This document shows positions 37,498 through 50,874 of a stretch of 64,000 bases of DNA, one piece after another. The position numbers were made by a program, and so were the translations under genes. Each line of letters opens with the position of its first letter. Position 1 is the first letter of the stretch. The notes beneath the pieces are model-generated. The model had not been told where the DNA came from. It was given only the letters and a program-made list of their open reading frames with translations, and did no database searches. Source of the DNA: Corydoras sp. C115. Taxonomy: Eukaryota; Chordata; Actinopteri; Siluriformes; Callichthyidae. The stretch lies in assembly GCA_019802505.1 (NCBI GenBank), contig JAFMOC010000017.1:2697501-2761500 (forward strand), given 5' to 3'.

Positions 37498-40400
37498 TTA
37501 CTGAGCCTCCAATAAACCATCCCATTGGATGGGTTGAGAAAAGACTTCCCTCTCCAGCCACATCTCGTAACTGTAATGGAAATCCTCCGGCAACTCCACC
37601 CGCTGACCCAGCACACTCTGCAGACAGTTGTCCACCGGTGAAAACTCACGATTTTGGTTCTTATCATACCGCCGCGAGTTGAACTTTTCAATACTCTCAC
37701 GTAAAGCACACTCCTCCGCCTGGAAGTCCCATGGTCGGGCATCGATATCTGGTAAATATGAATAAGAACATTGTTTGGGTTTTGGGTGAGGGACATTTCA
37801 CGTGTTCAGGCAGCCTGACCTTGCTACTGAATCACAGACAGAAAATGTCCCTAATGGAAAAAAAACAACAACCTTATTTTACCTTTATTTATCCAAATAT
37901 AAAGCCAAAAAAGAGACACTGGATTATCATACTCTAATTATTATCTAATGGATGGATGAGTGTTACCATCAAAAATCACAGAACTAAAGACAAGCAATGT
38001 ATTAAATAAGGCACGTATATGCCATGGATATACACCACCAGTATGTTTTTGATGATGTAGCACATCTTACCATTCCCATATGCCCAGTCATCATTAAGCC
38101 TGTGTCGAACTTTCTGGTAGATGGCCGACATGGTCTTCATGTTACTCTTTCTCCACTGGCGTCCCAGGTACTTGGTCTGAATCTTGAGAAGCTTGAGGAC
38201 ATAAAGCTGCATCATGGCCTGCTTGACCTTCAGTGCCCTCTTTAGAATTGGAGCTGATTTAAATACCACCAGCATCTAAAAAAAAAAACCCAAAAACATA
38301 ATAAGCACTTTCCTGGTGTACTGATATAACTCATCCTTCATCACTATTGAATTGGCTAAAATAACTCCGTAAAGCAGTGATTTTGAAGCCTCTCTAACAT
38401 AACATCCAATCTCTTACCATGGTTCTAGAGTGCTTCCACTTTGTGAGTTTGTTGAGAATTCGTAGTAAGTTTATGCAGGAGAACAGATTCCGCCAGCAGA
38501 ACTGATTATTATCTCCAGCTTCCTGTTAATATATGAATCAGCACATCACCAATCGCTGTAATGTTATACTTATTATAATACTCCTTAATTAATCAGTTTG
38601 TATTTCTGAAATATTCTGATAATAATATGTGACCTGTATTACTGCTTTAGTGCATTATACTGCCACCCAGTGGCACCAAATCTTCCCAATATTTTAATTC
38701 AGTATAGCTTATCCTAAATCAGCCCTATAATCACTGAACATCATTCAACTTAGATAGAATCCAGATAAGTAAATATTAATAAGTATATAAGTAACTACTG
38801 CAATTCCCCTGAGGATTATAAAGTATTCTGATTTTGATAAAGGCTGAATCAGGAAGGGTTAATATAATCAACAGTAAATAAACATGTTTTTATATAAAAC
38901 ATGTTATATAAAGGGCGGCACGGTGGCTTAGTGGTTAGCACGTTCACAGTTCACAAGTGTTTAAGTTCACAGGATTTTACACTCACCAGGCTTTCAGCAG
39001 TTAATTCAGGGAGCTCATGGACCACACAGTGTGAAAAATCCAGCACACAGATACTGCAATTAAAACATATGATGCAAAACAGTCATTAATGAACATAAAC
39101 ACATAATTTTGGGAATTTTTGAAGGAACAGAAGTCTTAAGCTGCTATACCTGTTTTTAGCGCTGATATAAGACATGATGTTTTGGTTGAAGAACTTGAGG
39201 ATTAGGGGAATGCAGTTTGCAAACACTAGATGCTGGGACACATACTCAAACTGTACAGAACAAAATCACAACGGTCACTCGGATAATAACATTGGACTTA
39301 AAGCAGTTGGTGTGACTGTTCTATAGAAATACGATCGAGATTTCTCATCACTGCAAAAGCCTGGTTTTATTTTAGTCTGTCCTCTCTCTCTCCTGGCTAA
39401 AGATGAATGCTGCTTTGATTCTCTACCCATCAGCATGGTGCAGGATGGCAGTTCCCATGGACATTAATATGGAGAAAATACTCTTGGGTTTACCAGTATA
39501 GATTTTATATAGAGTTATATTTTTAGCACATAAGAGACATTTAGGTCTCTGCTGCACCATAAAAGATTCTTGATCACACCTTTTTTTTCTATATATGCAA
39601 TACCAAAATCAATAGTTCTGTTCAGTTTATTCCATTTCAAATTTTTCATTTTCAAAGAACTTAACAAAACCCCAAAGCAAAAGTAAAATTGTAGCATTTT
39701 AAAAATACATTAAGCATAATTTAACCTTCAGCTTCTATTATTTCTATTTATATACATTATAAATTCATATCATTGTATTGGATGCACCTTATTATCACTA
39801 AATTCAGTTGTTTTATTTAGTCTCATTAAGGTGTTAGATAAAGGATGATGTAAAGACGAAAAAATGAAGGAAAATGCAAAGAAAATATGGCTATGTGGTA
39901 TTTACCTGGTAGATATGGTTGAGTTTAAAATGCTTCAGCAGCAGCAGCAGCTGGGCCGAGATGGCCTTCACAATGATCTCCTTGTGCCTGTTCACATCAA
40001 TTCCAAGTTTCATACTCTGAAGCACCGTTATTCTGTTTTAAGAACAGACACAAGAACATGCAAATTGTATATAAGAACTTTAATAAATATAAAAAACATT
40101 TTATTGTGTGTCTGTGTAGGTCATTTATATTCATGAAACTTTAGAGGTTGGAGCTGTCTTGGTTTTAGAGGTTGGCCAAAGAAAGCATCCTGAACATCCT
40201 TTCAATGGTTTGTATGTATATATGCATGCGCTTACGGCATCTCCTCTGGAAGAACATCAGCCAGGATGTTGATGGAGTCTGTCTTGGCTTTGGAGGTTGG
40301 AGCTGCAGCCAGAAGAAGCTTCAGAAGAGCAATCTAAAACCAGGCAGTAAACTTTATTCGTGCAATATTTCATATATATGCTGCAACATTAAATTCAATC

Positions 40401-41291
40401 ATTTACTACTACTACTACTATTAAATACATACTGTATTTAAATGAACTAAGTAACTGATTATAAATCATAATCATAATAACAATCCAAACTATAAGGTCA
40501 GAATTAATCTGGATATCACTACAAAATGCTCACCACATATTGAGAAAGGTTTGGAAGCATCCCCATATACAGGATTTCAGTAGGTGTCTCCTGTACTTCC
40601 TCTTCCCCCTAAACAATTAAGGACATTTGTTGAATCAGTCTAAAAAGATATGTTGATATTTGGAGGTATTAAACATTTGTGAAATCACCAGGGTCATAGG
40701 GCACTGCTGCAGTTCATCCTCTCTCTGTATCTGCATTTCAGAGATTGAGACATACTTATGCTGCAAAGGCAAGATGGACAAAGGAAAGGTTTATTGCCAT
40801 GGTGACAGAGGAGGACAATCTGGTCAGTGAAAGGCTGACTGATGGCGCAACCTTGATACACACAGTCGGCGGTTTGGTACTCAATGTGTAGGTCATATAT
40901 TAGACAGAAAAACATACAAAGAGGAACATCAACAGGATAAAACAGTATCCCTGCAATGATGAGTGCAGAACATGCATCCAGTTTTGATCTGGTTTTAATT
41001 TAAAGGTCATTCAAATTAAACTGCGGAAATGAAGTTCTCCAGAAGTGTAGTCTGGAATTCAGTTAATCTTTTTAACACAAAAATAGTATTTATATATATA
41101 AATAAATTCAAATTAAATTGAAAGATATCAAGTATAAAATTAGCTTTAACATTGATTACAGAACACTTTCATCAAGGCGTTTTTCAATCCCAAACAAATA
41201 CTACTGGAGATTTTAAACACAGTCCCCAGTCACACAATCAGTAACATCAACTTTATTTTTTCAGTACAAACAATATGTGTATATATATCTA

Positions 41292-41373
<82 letters not shown>

Positions 41374-44300
41374 TCACCTGTTTAAGTGTCTTCACACTCT
41401 CATGAATTGGTCTGGGCAGCCCAACCAGAGTCTCTGTGTCACTGTAAAAGTAAAGCAGTTTAAGTGTATAATTAGGGAAAAACTCACTTAACTTAAACTT
41501 ATATTATATTTTTCTTACCTTCCTAAAGTAAAGCCAACAAACTTGTTTCTGCTGGTCTCCAAGAAATGCTCAATGTCTTTCTCCCTGTGGAGGAGAACAC
41601 AAAACAGTATTCACACAATGCAGAGTGGATTATAGCATAGATATATAATTTTCACATGCAGACAAATAAACAGTAAATAAAATGGATTTAGTTGGAATTA
41701 CATTGAAAGAAACTGAGGATATATAATTGTGCATTAGTTTACATTTTTATAGGCTTCCTTGGTAGCTTATTAATCAGTTTTCTGAATTATGCCTCACTGC
41801 ACCTCTGGGGAAGAGACATTAACAATTAAGTGTTAAATAACCATCTGACTGTGCTCATAGCCATATTAGGCCCAAATCTCTCACTCCCTGTGAACCCTCC
41901 ATATTTGTGTGACTCTTGCTTTCTCATGTTTTCTGCCCCCACAGTCATGCATTATTGATGTCTCCAGGTGCAGATGTGAGTAAGGTCGTGCTCATTTGTG
42001 AGCTGTCACAAGGATTGTTCTGAATGATTAGAACATCTTTAATTACTTTAAAAACTTTTTCTTTACAAAATCAATAGACCATAGAGAATTAAAACAAAAG
42101 ATGAATTTCAAAATGTTTCAAATTAATAATTAAAACTAAATCAGCACATCTGAAAAATCAAATTCTATTCTACATTATATGTGGATAATTCTATTCTTGC
42201 TACACGATATTATGTATAAGCTGGTATTAGTCATAAAAAAAAAAACTGAATTAACAATAACAAAAACAGCAGTGATCATTTAACATCGGTTATAAAGTGA
42301 ATGTTACGCTATTTACCTTATTTAAATCAAATTCTAAATATTTTTTCATATTGCATAAACACAGGTAAATAACAAAAATAACTACCCATAAAATATATAT
42401 AATCGCAAAAATAAATCCTTTGTTCCTGTCTCACCTGACTTTAGGTGCCCATGGTAGTCCTTTGGGGAAGGTCACTCTCTCAGCAGGGGGGCGCAAGGGA
42501 GGCGGAGGAGGAGGTGGCTGGATAATGACATCCCGGTCGAGGGGGTCCACCTCTCCCTCGATTCCACTGTCCACATCTTCGCTGTCATCCTCCTCATCCC
42601 GAGCATCATCATTTTTAAATGGGTCCCGCTCATTGTAAGTGTCCAGACTGTCTTGTTTGACCAAAGGCTGTGAAACAGTAATATAATGTTAACTCCCACT
42701 GTAGAATATAACAAACCACTAAAATGTCTACTTGCACCATGATGCAGAATCTCTCTGTGAATATTTTAGCAGAAATATTCCATTCACAAAACCAGTGAAG
42801 TATTCGTATTTCTTTATTTAAATGCATTTTTTACTACAGAGGTAGCAATCATTATATGGGAGAATATACCAAATCAATTGTTTTAAAGAATTGTTGATTA
42901 CCTGATTGAGTTAATAAAAATACCTTTTTAAAAAAACTGAATTGTTAATTGATTTGCAATTGGTGACTTAAGTATTTGTTTAGTGTGACAACACAACAAC
43001 AAATCTAAGACAATTACTACTAATTCAAAAATGCACTTAATAATATACTTTCCTTATTTACAAGATGATGCTTTAAACACTATAAAATATATAGAACACT
43101 GAGAGAAACTTAACATCATGGTGATAGCCATGGTGATCAAACCACATATCATTCCCCAGGCAATTCCTTTATGCCAGGCTCCTGAAATGCAACTTTCTTT
43201 TACACAAGCTCAATCTCATTCTCATTCTGTAACCCCTCTATCATCAACTGGAATTTCATCTTACTGACTTACCAGTCCACTGGCCCGCTAGTTGAAAAAA
43301 ATTAAACCCTGCTATGATACAGCACACCTTAAGAATAATGCCACTCTTCTGTGCATTCCATTTGTGCAAATTTCATTCAGCAAAAGGCATGAACAAGTCA
43401 ACAAGTTCCTTATTTCTAGTGCTCTTTACATGGATGAATGGAAAAGTTCAGCAAGCATCAGGCATGAGTTGCATTAGTGGAACAGGTGAGCATGTTCATT
43501 TCAGATGTGATGTATGGCTGTGTGCTGCTGAAGTAAATTTTCACGGCCATGATTCAGCTATGATCAGCTGCAACCTATGAAAAGCCATTCTGCCAGATAG
43601 TGACTAGTGAAAGGGTGTGTCTAGATGTGCTTCTTAAGCCTAAAACATGAAGATGGAGTGATATGAAAGAGAAGAAAGGAGAGGTAAAGAAAGAACAATG
43701 AAAAACCTTAAAGTAACAAAAAGCATCTTTTTAGCTTATTGTACAATAAAGCCACAGGTTTATAGTTTTATTTTGTCATAATGCTGGCTTTTTTTTTGTT
43801 AATATTCTCATTTGCACTAAATAATTAGATAATTTATTTAAATCAGATAGCTATTAACGTTTACAGCTATTTTAGATGCCACACATGCAGCACAGAGAAA
43901 CAAATTATGTTTATTAATAATAATAATATTAATAATATTGTATAATTATGTTATATAAAACCCTTGTTTACCATGAATCCTGTAGGTTAGCTGTTATGCT
44001 GTTATTATTCTGAAACCTAGCATTAATATTTGGGGCCGATAAAAACAAACTGAACAATCTGACAAACTAAAATAAATATTAATGTATTACATTATAATAT
44101 AATAATAATAATTATTATTATTATTACATATTATAACAAATTGTAATTTTAGATAATATAGTTTAGTTATATAGTTATATAGAGTAAATAGAGCTGACAT
44201 TATTGCTTATTTAACAGATTTGTTGACATTTACTTTAATGTTCAAGAAAGTTTCCACACTGAAAATATCTGTCATTAAAGAATGTTCATTATTTAAAAAC

Positions 44301-44698
44301 TTATTTTCTCCAGCATAAATGCGCCTTTCTAATCATTATTATAGGTGACATGCTGTAACATAAAGAAATGAAAGATAAATAAATAGACAAAGAGAATGAC
44401 TGGTGCATTTACTACACACTATAGCCAACATGACTTCAGCCAGCCTTAAGCCTCATAGCTAAGACCTCCCAGCCCTGAAGGCCTCTGATCAGAGCAGTGA
44501 AGGAGGGAGAAGAGAGGAGGAGTGCAACAGCCCAACACAAAGTGAATGCACACAAATGGGGATCTGGGTAAAGACCTGCTTCTTGGCAAAGGGACTGTCT
44601 CCTTCCAAGCTATCAACAAAGGCACTCTGTAGGGACACAAGGAAGAAAGGGGAATGAGCCATAAGAGGAAGACAGAAACGCAGAGAACAGAGAGAAAG

Positions 44699-44734
<36 letters not shown>

Positions 44735-46347
44735 AAGAGAGAGACATAGAGAAGGTGAGGTAGAACAGAAAATAGCAGGAGGGTTGAAGGTTAAAGATGA
44801 ACTCTAAGGGGAATTAGGAAAATCCTCTCATAATACTGTATATGAAGCATGTAAGTCAGTAAAAATGTTACTACATTTCAAACTTGTGATATTGTGATAT
44901 TGCAGTGATACTCCAATGTGGATGTAATAAGTAAGTTAGTGCAGCAGTATATACATATATACATATATACATTTATATATATATAAAATAAAAAACAATA
45001 AAAAACAACAGCCATCTTGTTGTCAGTGTGGGAGCAAGGCCTAACACACATCAAGAATAAAATATTGTCTTGTGGTCGGGTACTTTCACAAAGTTCTAGC
45101 AGTTCAAAGACTAACAGACCTTGAGATATAAACACACTCTTATGAAAATGAGTTCACTACAATTAGCTAATTATCTTGAGAAGTCATCTTTTATCAGTGC
45201 AACTGGTATACAGCTTGTTTCATTTTAATCGGTTTAACATTGTATGTGTGTCTGTGGGGGTGTACTCCTCCTACCCGGCGACTTCTACGTCCTCTCTTCT
45301 GCTGCTGTTGCTGTTCGATGAGCTCCATGGCTGTAGCAGGTGGTGAAGCGGCCCTCATGCTGCGGACCACCTTTATACTGTCCTCCGGAAGTGGAGGCAG
45401 ATTAAGGGTCTCTCTCCGCTTCATCTTCATTAACTGAAGCTCCTCAAAGCCACCCAAAGTAAACTAACACACACACACCCTGACTATTTTATACATAGCA
45501 TTTAACATAATTATTGAAATAAAAACATACATGTTGATAACTATTCTATCAAACCCTCACTGTTAATCTTGGAAAAATTTTACTTTAAAGTGCTTAATGA
45601 GAAGTGGGTGGAAGGACAGTGTGACAGTGAGATATAATGAGTCTGACCAGTATAGTCTTCCACAGCAGCAACAGCACTTTCTTCATAGGGAAATGGGGTG
45701 CACTCATGCTGCAGAACTTGGTAACCATGGTAAAAAGAAGAAGGGCAAATGACTCCCCATTGTAAAGTGGTGAACCTGGAATAACCCAACACACACATAC
45801 TCATATTTTAAGTTTTTGAATGACTGCAGTGTTTAAAAAAAATTGATTGTACAAAAATCTAGCTAAAAAATGGAATAAAAAATGAGACCTGCAGATATAC
45901 AGTCACTGTTGGGACTTTAAAGTGTTACGATCTGGGGTTGATTCAGCTGAATAGCTTTAGATTCAGCAAAGGATAATCAACCTGAACAGCTTAAATTGGA
46001 AAACAGGTTTTGGAAGCACAACTCAGTTATTTTCACACATAAATTGGCCACCACTGAGTCCTGAGTTTGAGTCCTTGGGATGTGATGGAAAAGACCTGAT
46101 TAAGGGGTTCGACCTTCCAAACACCAATACAAGAACAATATGCAACTCATGCTGGCAATAACTCTTGTTCCATTATACACACACACTCTCACACACACTC
46201 ACCAAGCTCAGTTCTAAAGGCCTCTCGAGTCGTCCTCCACTCTGGTCTGTCATCTTCCATTTCCACTCGAATTAACTCCACCATCAGATACATGATGCTC
46301 AGCAGAACCCTGTCCAGCATAATCTTTAGTTGCTTTAAATATTAAGG

Positions 46348-46397
<50 letters not shown>

Positions 46398-46638
46398 TTG
46401 TTGTTTAAGCAATATTTAATCAATACATTTAAAGGCTTTCAGGTCACTAAAAAAGCACATCTTTTCAAAGTAAATAAACTCCTAATCAGCAACAGAACTG
46501 GAGTCATTTGCTGAAACAGAACAAAATTTTGACTGACGTGAAGCTGGATTTAGTAAGCAATAATCTCTGTAGTCTCTTCACTGTGCCACAGGGCTTCGTC
46601 TAATAGAGCGAGTAAAGAGGCAGATAAGATGTTGATTG

Positions 46639-46687
<49 letters not shown>

Positions 46688-49600
46688 GTGTGTGTGTGAC
46701 TATAAAGAAAGCAGGGGTATTTTATCATTGCTGGAAGTGAATGAATGCTTCTCACCTGAGTTCTGTGCTGTCAGCCAGTGATATGGCAGGTTTCCTAACT
46801 GCACTGCTACATGCTTGGTTATTACTGAAGAAGAAAAACAACCAAATATAGATTCATCATAATGTACCTGAATATTTCTTTAAACATCTGAAATCCCAAC
46901 AGAGAAAAAAGGCAAAAAAAAAAAAACATTTCTATTTATTACAAAAGTCAGCATGCACCAGAAAATAAATTTACTGAAGCAAGAAATTTAACAAACAAAA
47001 GTGAATAAACGAGGAAATCTCTCTAATAAAATGATTTTATTTATTATTTATTTAGCAAACATTCTTCCTTTATTAATTCTTTTTGAAAAGTTTAATGTAC
47101 ATGTTATAAATATATATTATGTACTCTCTACTGCAGACAGGCAGAGATCAAACTATGACGGAGAAGCAATTTTACTTCAAAGCGAGGCACAACGGCATTG
47201 AGTTAAAACCTGGAAACTGATACAGCACCAGCAGCAGCCAAGCCAGTGACAACTGTTTGCAGCCTGCACCCTCAGGAACCTGGCAGTGAGCAAGGCTAAA
47301 AATAAAGTGCCACAGAGCACAGAGGATCCAAGGTCTCTGTCCTCACAATGTGAGCAGCCACCATGTTATCAAGCAAAACACTTAATCCTAAGTCAAAGTC
47401 ACTGGACTAAAATACAAAGCCTGCAGTCTCCCTCTAATTAAGGTGAACATCTTATATACAAACCAGCTCTCAACGGCCTTATCCCAACTATATAAATTGT
47501 GCTCAATGTTCCCTAATTGTTCTTTTTTAATTTTTTCAAGGCGATAATCTGTGATGATTACACAAAAATACACCTCGTAGTTATTGAATTCTTGGTTTAT
47601 TTACCCCCATTGCCAGAGTTATAAAATACAGTATAAAATTAAACACATTGTCATGCATTCTGAATGATCTAAGCTTTCAACTTCATGTGAACAGTTTTTT
47701 AATAAAAGCATCGGAAAAAAATGCACACTCACTCAATTTCCATACTGAGAAGCTCCAGTAGTGCAGTAAAGATGCCCATGTCATAGAGTAAGAATACATT
47801 GTGTCGGGACCAGTGGAGGACATCTGCTTCTGTGTTACACTCATCAAACACACCTGAAAATCATCCCGAGCCATTTAAACAGTCACTACAAGCTATATAT
47901 GGGCAGCCTGGTGCCTTCACTTCACAGCAATGGTTTGTGTGGAATCTGCATATTCACCACAATGGTTTTAGCTCAAAATCCGAAGATGGATTAAATTGCC
48001 CTGTGACTATACTACTTCCACAATTAACCATTCCGGTCAAGAAATAGCTACTGATGTTGTGCAAACATTAAATCAAATAAAATTAATTAAATGTACCACT
48101 GTTGTTTACCATGTATGTTTTTTTTAAAAGATTTCGATTTTTTTTTTTAAATGCGGCAGTTTTATACACCTGCATCTCTCACAGTTTAAATTATGTGTTA
48201 AAAGTGCCCCCCCGCCATTTAAAAATCAGGGCAATAAGCAAATCCTCTCATTGCTATCTTTTCTGTTTAATCCTTAAAATAAATATTAAACAAATAAATA
48301 CTGTTCAAAACATGTGTTCTATTATCTATTTAAGACAAATAATTTTCAGATAAAATGTATCTTAGATGTGGATTAACGCATACATGGACTACACATTTGT
48401 TTGCACCTAGCCCGTCATTTGGATAATCTATTCTGATGCTACAGGGCACAGAAGGTTGTGTGGGTGGTACACAAATTGCAACTGTGTCAGCCTTCTCCAG
48501 GTCTACTTTTCACCACCTTCTAGAAACATGACCCTAAGAAAACTGCCAACCCTAGGTGAAGATTACAGACTGTGTGATCCTCTAATAGGCACTCCGTCAG
48601 TGGTGGTCAGGTTAACTGCTATGGTAATGCATATTATAACAAGACTACTAAGATTGTGTGATAGAAGAGTGTATGGTCATGTGTGTTTTTGATACCTTGG
48701 GCCAAGTAGAGTATAGCACGTGCAACTTTCAGTCTTTTGTCTCGGTCAGTGACTTCCAGTGCATCCAGCAGTCTCATGATGTATCCCTTTTGCTCGTTCA
48801 CAGTAAGCTCTACCCATCTCCTTCCCTTCACTGATAAACAGAAGAACAGCTGTACTGATGCCACGTCCAGCGAAAGATTTCAGAGGGCAAGTATAGAAAT
48901 TTTTATAAACTGCATGTTTACATTTAAATCAATAGCACTGACCACTGAAGTCTGGGGCTTAAATTGGGCTTTTTGTAACTGCCAAAGCATCAGTTGAGTG
49001 CAGGTAGTATGTGAAATACATATTACTAAGAGTTAGAGCAAAAACAGTCAAATCACTTAACACAAGTATTTACCTGCACACATGTGAGATCATCATAAAG
49101 CTTGTGATGAAAGATGAAAGAAAATTCTATTAACATAAAAATAAATATAAACTTATGTACTGTTAATTCAAAACAAACTTAGACTTGGTTAAATTTTTCT
49201 GCAGGAGGGATTTTGAACAAATGGAAATAGTTTGTCGAAATATCAGTTAAAGGTCAGACAAGATGATAAAATCTATGTTTGTTCTCAAACCTTTTTCAAA
49301 CACAAATGCAGAGTTGAGCAAGAAACTTTGTCCAGAATAAAAAGATAAGTCCATTGGCAAATACCAGCGAGCACACAACACCACTCATACCAACACGTCT
49401 ACATTTAAAATGTGCCAGTGAACAGACATTAGTCTTGATCTTATGACTTGATCAATGCTAGAATCGTGTCAGTGCTACATGCTGGCTACAGATAAGAGAA
49501 TGAATATTCAGCTTGTATTAAAAAAGCAGAGAATAGTCAACACTCCACATTTAAAAATAGCTATGAAAGTTACCTTAAACATTAAATCAGCATAAAATGA

Positions 49601-50843
49601 TAACAGGGTAAAAGGGCTGTGGGATGTCAAGACACACAAGACACTCAATTATTACTGTACTCTTTACAAAGAAGCGTTTAAATAACGTGTTTCCATCTGT
49701 TTAGTTTTCAGTACAAATAAAAAGTGTGTGTGTTAACTTAAGTTTTTTAGGGTTAAATGTAAAGGCAAATAAAGAACAGCTATTTTTAATCTTGTGGTAA
49801 AGGGCTGGTCCCCTGGGTTTAAAATCCTACTTTATTTCTTTATCTATTCATAGTACAAGTGTAAATAACCTAGTGTCATCTCTCTATCTCTTGAGAAAAT
49901 AACATGTACAATATATAGCAAATACCCCCACAAACACACAGAAAGGCAGACAAAATCCACTGTATAAAATTAAACTCTGTTTTTACACTTATTGTTCATT
50001 TTATTTTATCATACAGAGCTCTAGTTGTTCAATTACAGGCTGCTCTCTAGCTCTATAGTTGTTCGTCTTCAGTACTCTGTTCTTTAATTGCCAGGACCTT
50101 TTAAACTACCCACAAAATTCTGATGGCAGGACAGTTTTGATTGGTGGATTATTGTTGATTTTACCATGATTCCTAAAGTCCTCCTCGAAATAGTCTCTGT
50201 TCAGACTGAACTCTGGCTCCTCTGTATAACTATACAGTTCTGTAAAAGATTGACAAAGAGACATTTTTGTTTGGCGGTTACAGGTAACAGAAGCACCAAT
50301 GCAGACTAAAGCCATAACTCTACACACACCATGTTTCACTGTGTTCTGGATTTCTTTATAACATTAGATATTAATACCAGAAATTAAATGTTGGGACTTT
50401 AAAAATATTATTAGGCATTTGATTTTAACCCCAAGTATCTTCAGTGTACAGTAAATACATAAATAATTGCTTTTGCTGTCCTAATATGTTTATTAAGGTC
50501 TGTATATACATGTATTTCCAGGGCAACTACACAATCAGGAAAACACATAGCAACAAAATATCCATAAAGTAATAGAACGACCAGTCTAAGAACAAATAAA
50601 TACCATAAACAAACATTTTCAAAACATTTAGGTGACAAATAATAATATAATAAATGTGAAAAGAAGTGTGGATACAACCTTAAATTATGATGTCATTGTG
50701 TAATATATCGTTTGGGGCTATATATTATTGCATTAAGAGTGTGTGTGTGTGTGTGTCTCACCTGAGAGCTCAGAAATAAGACTGTCTGTGTCTCCATATT
50801 CAAATTCCAAGTTAGGGGACTCCATGGATCCCTGGAAGAAAAG

Positions 50844-50874
<31 letters not shown>

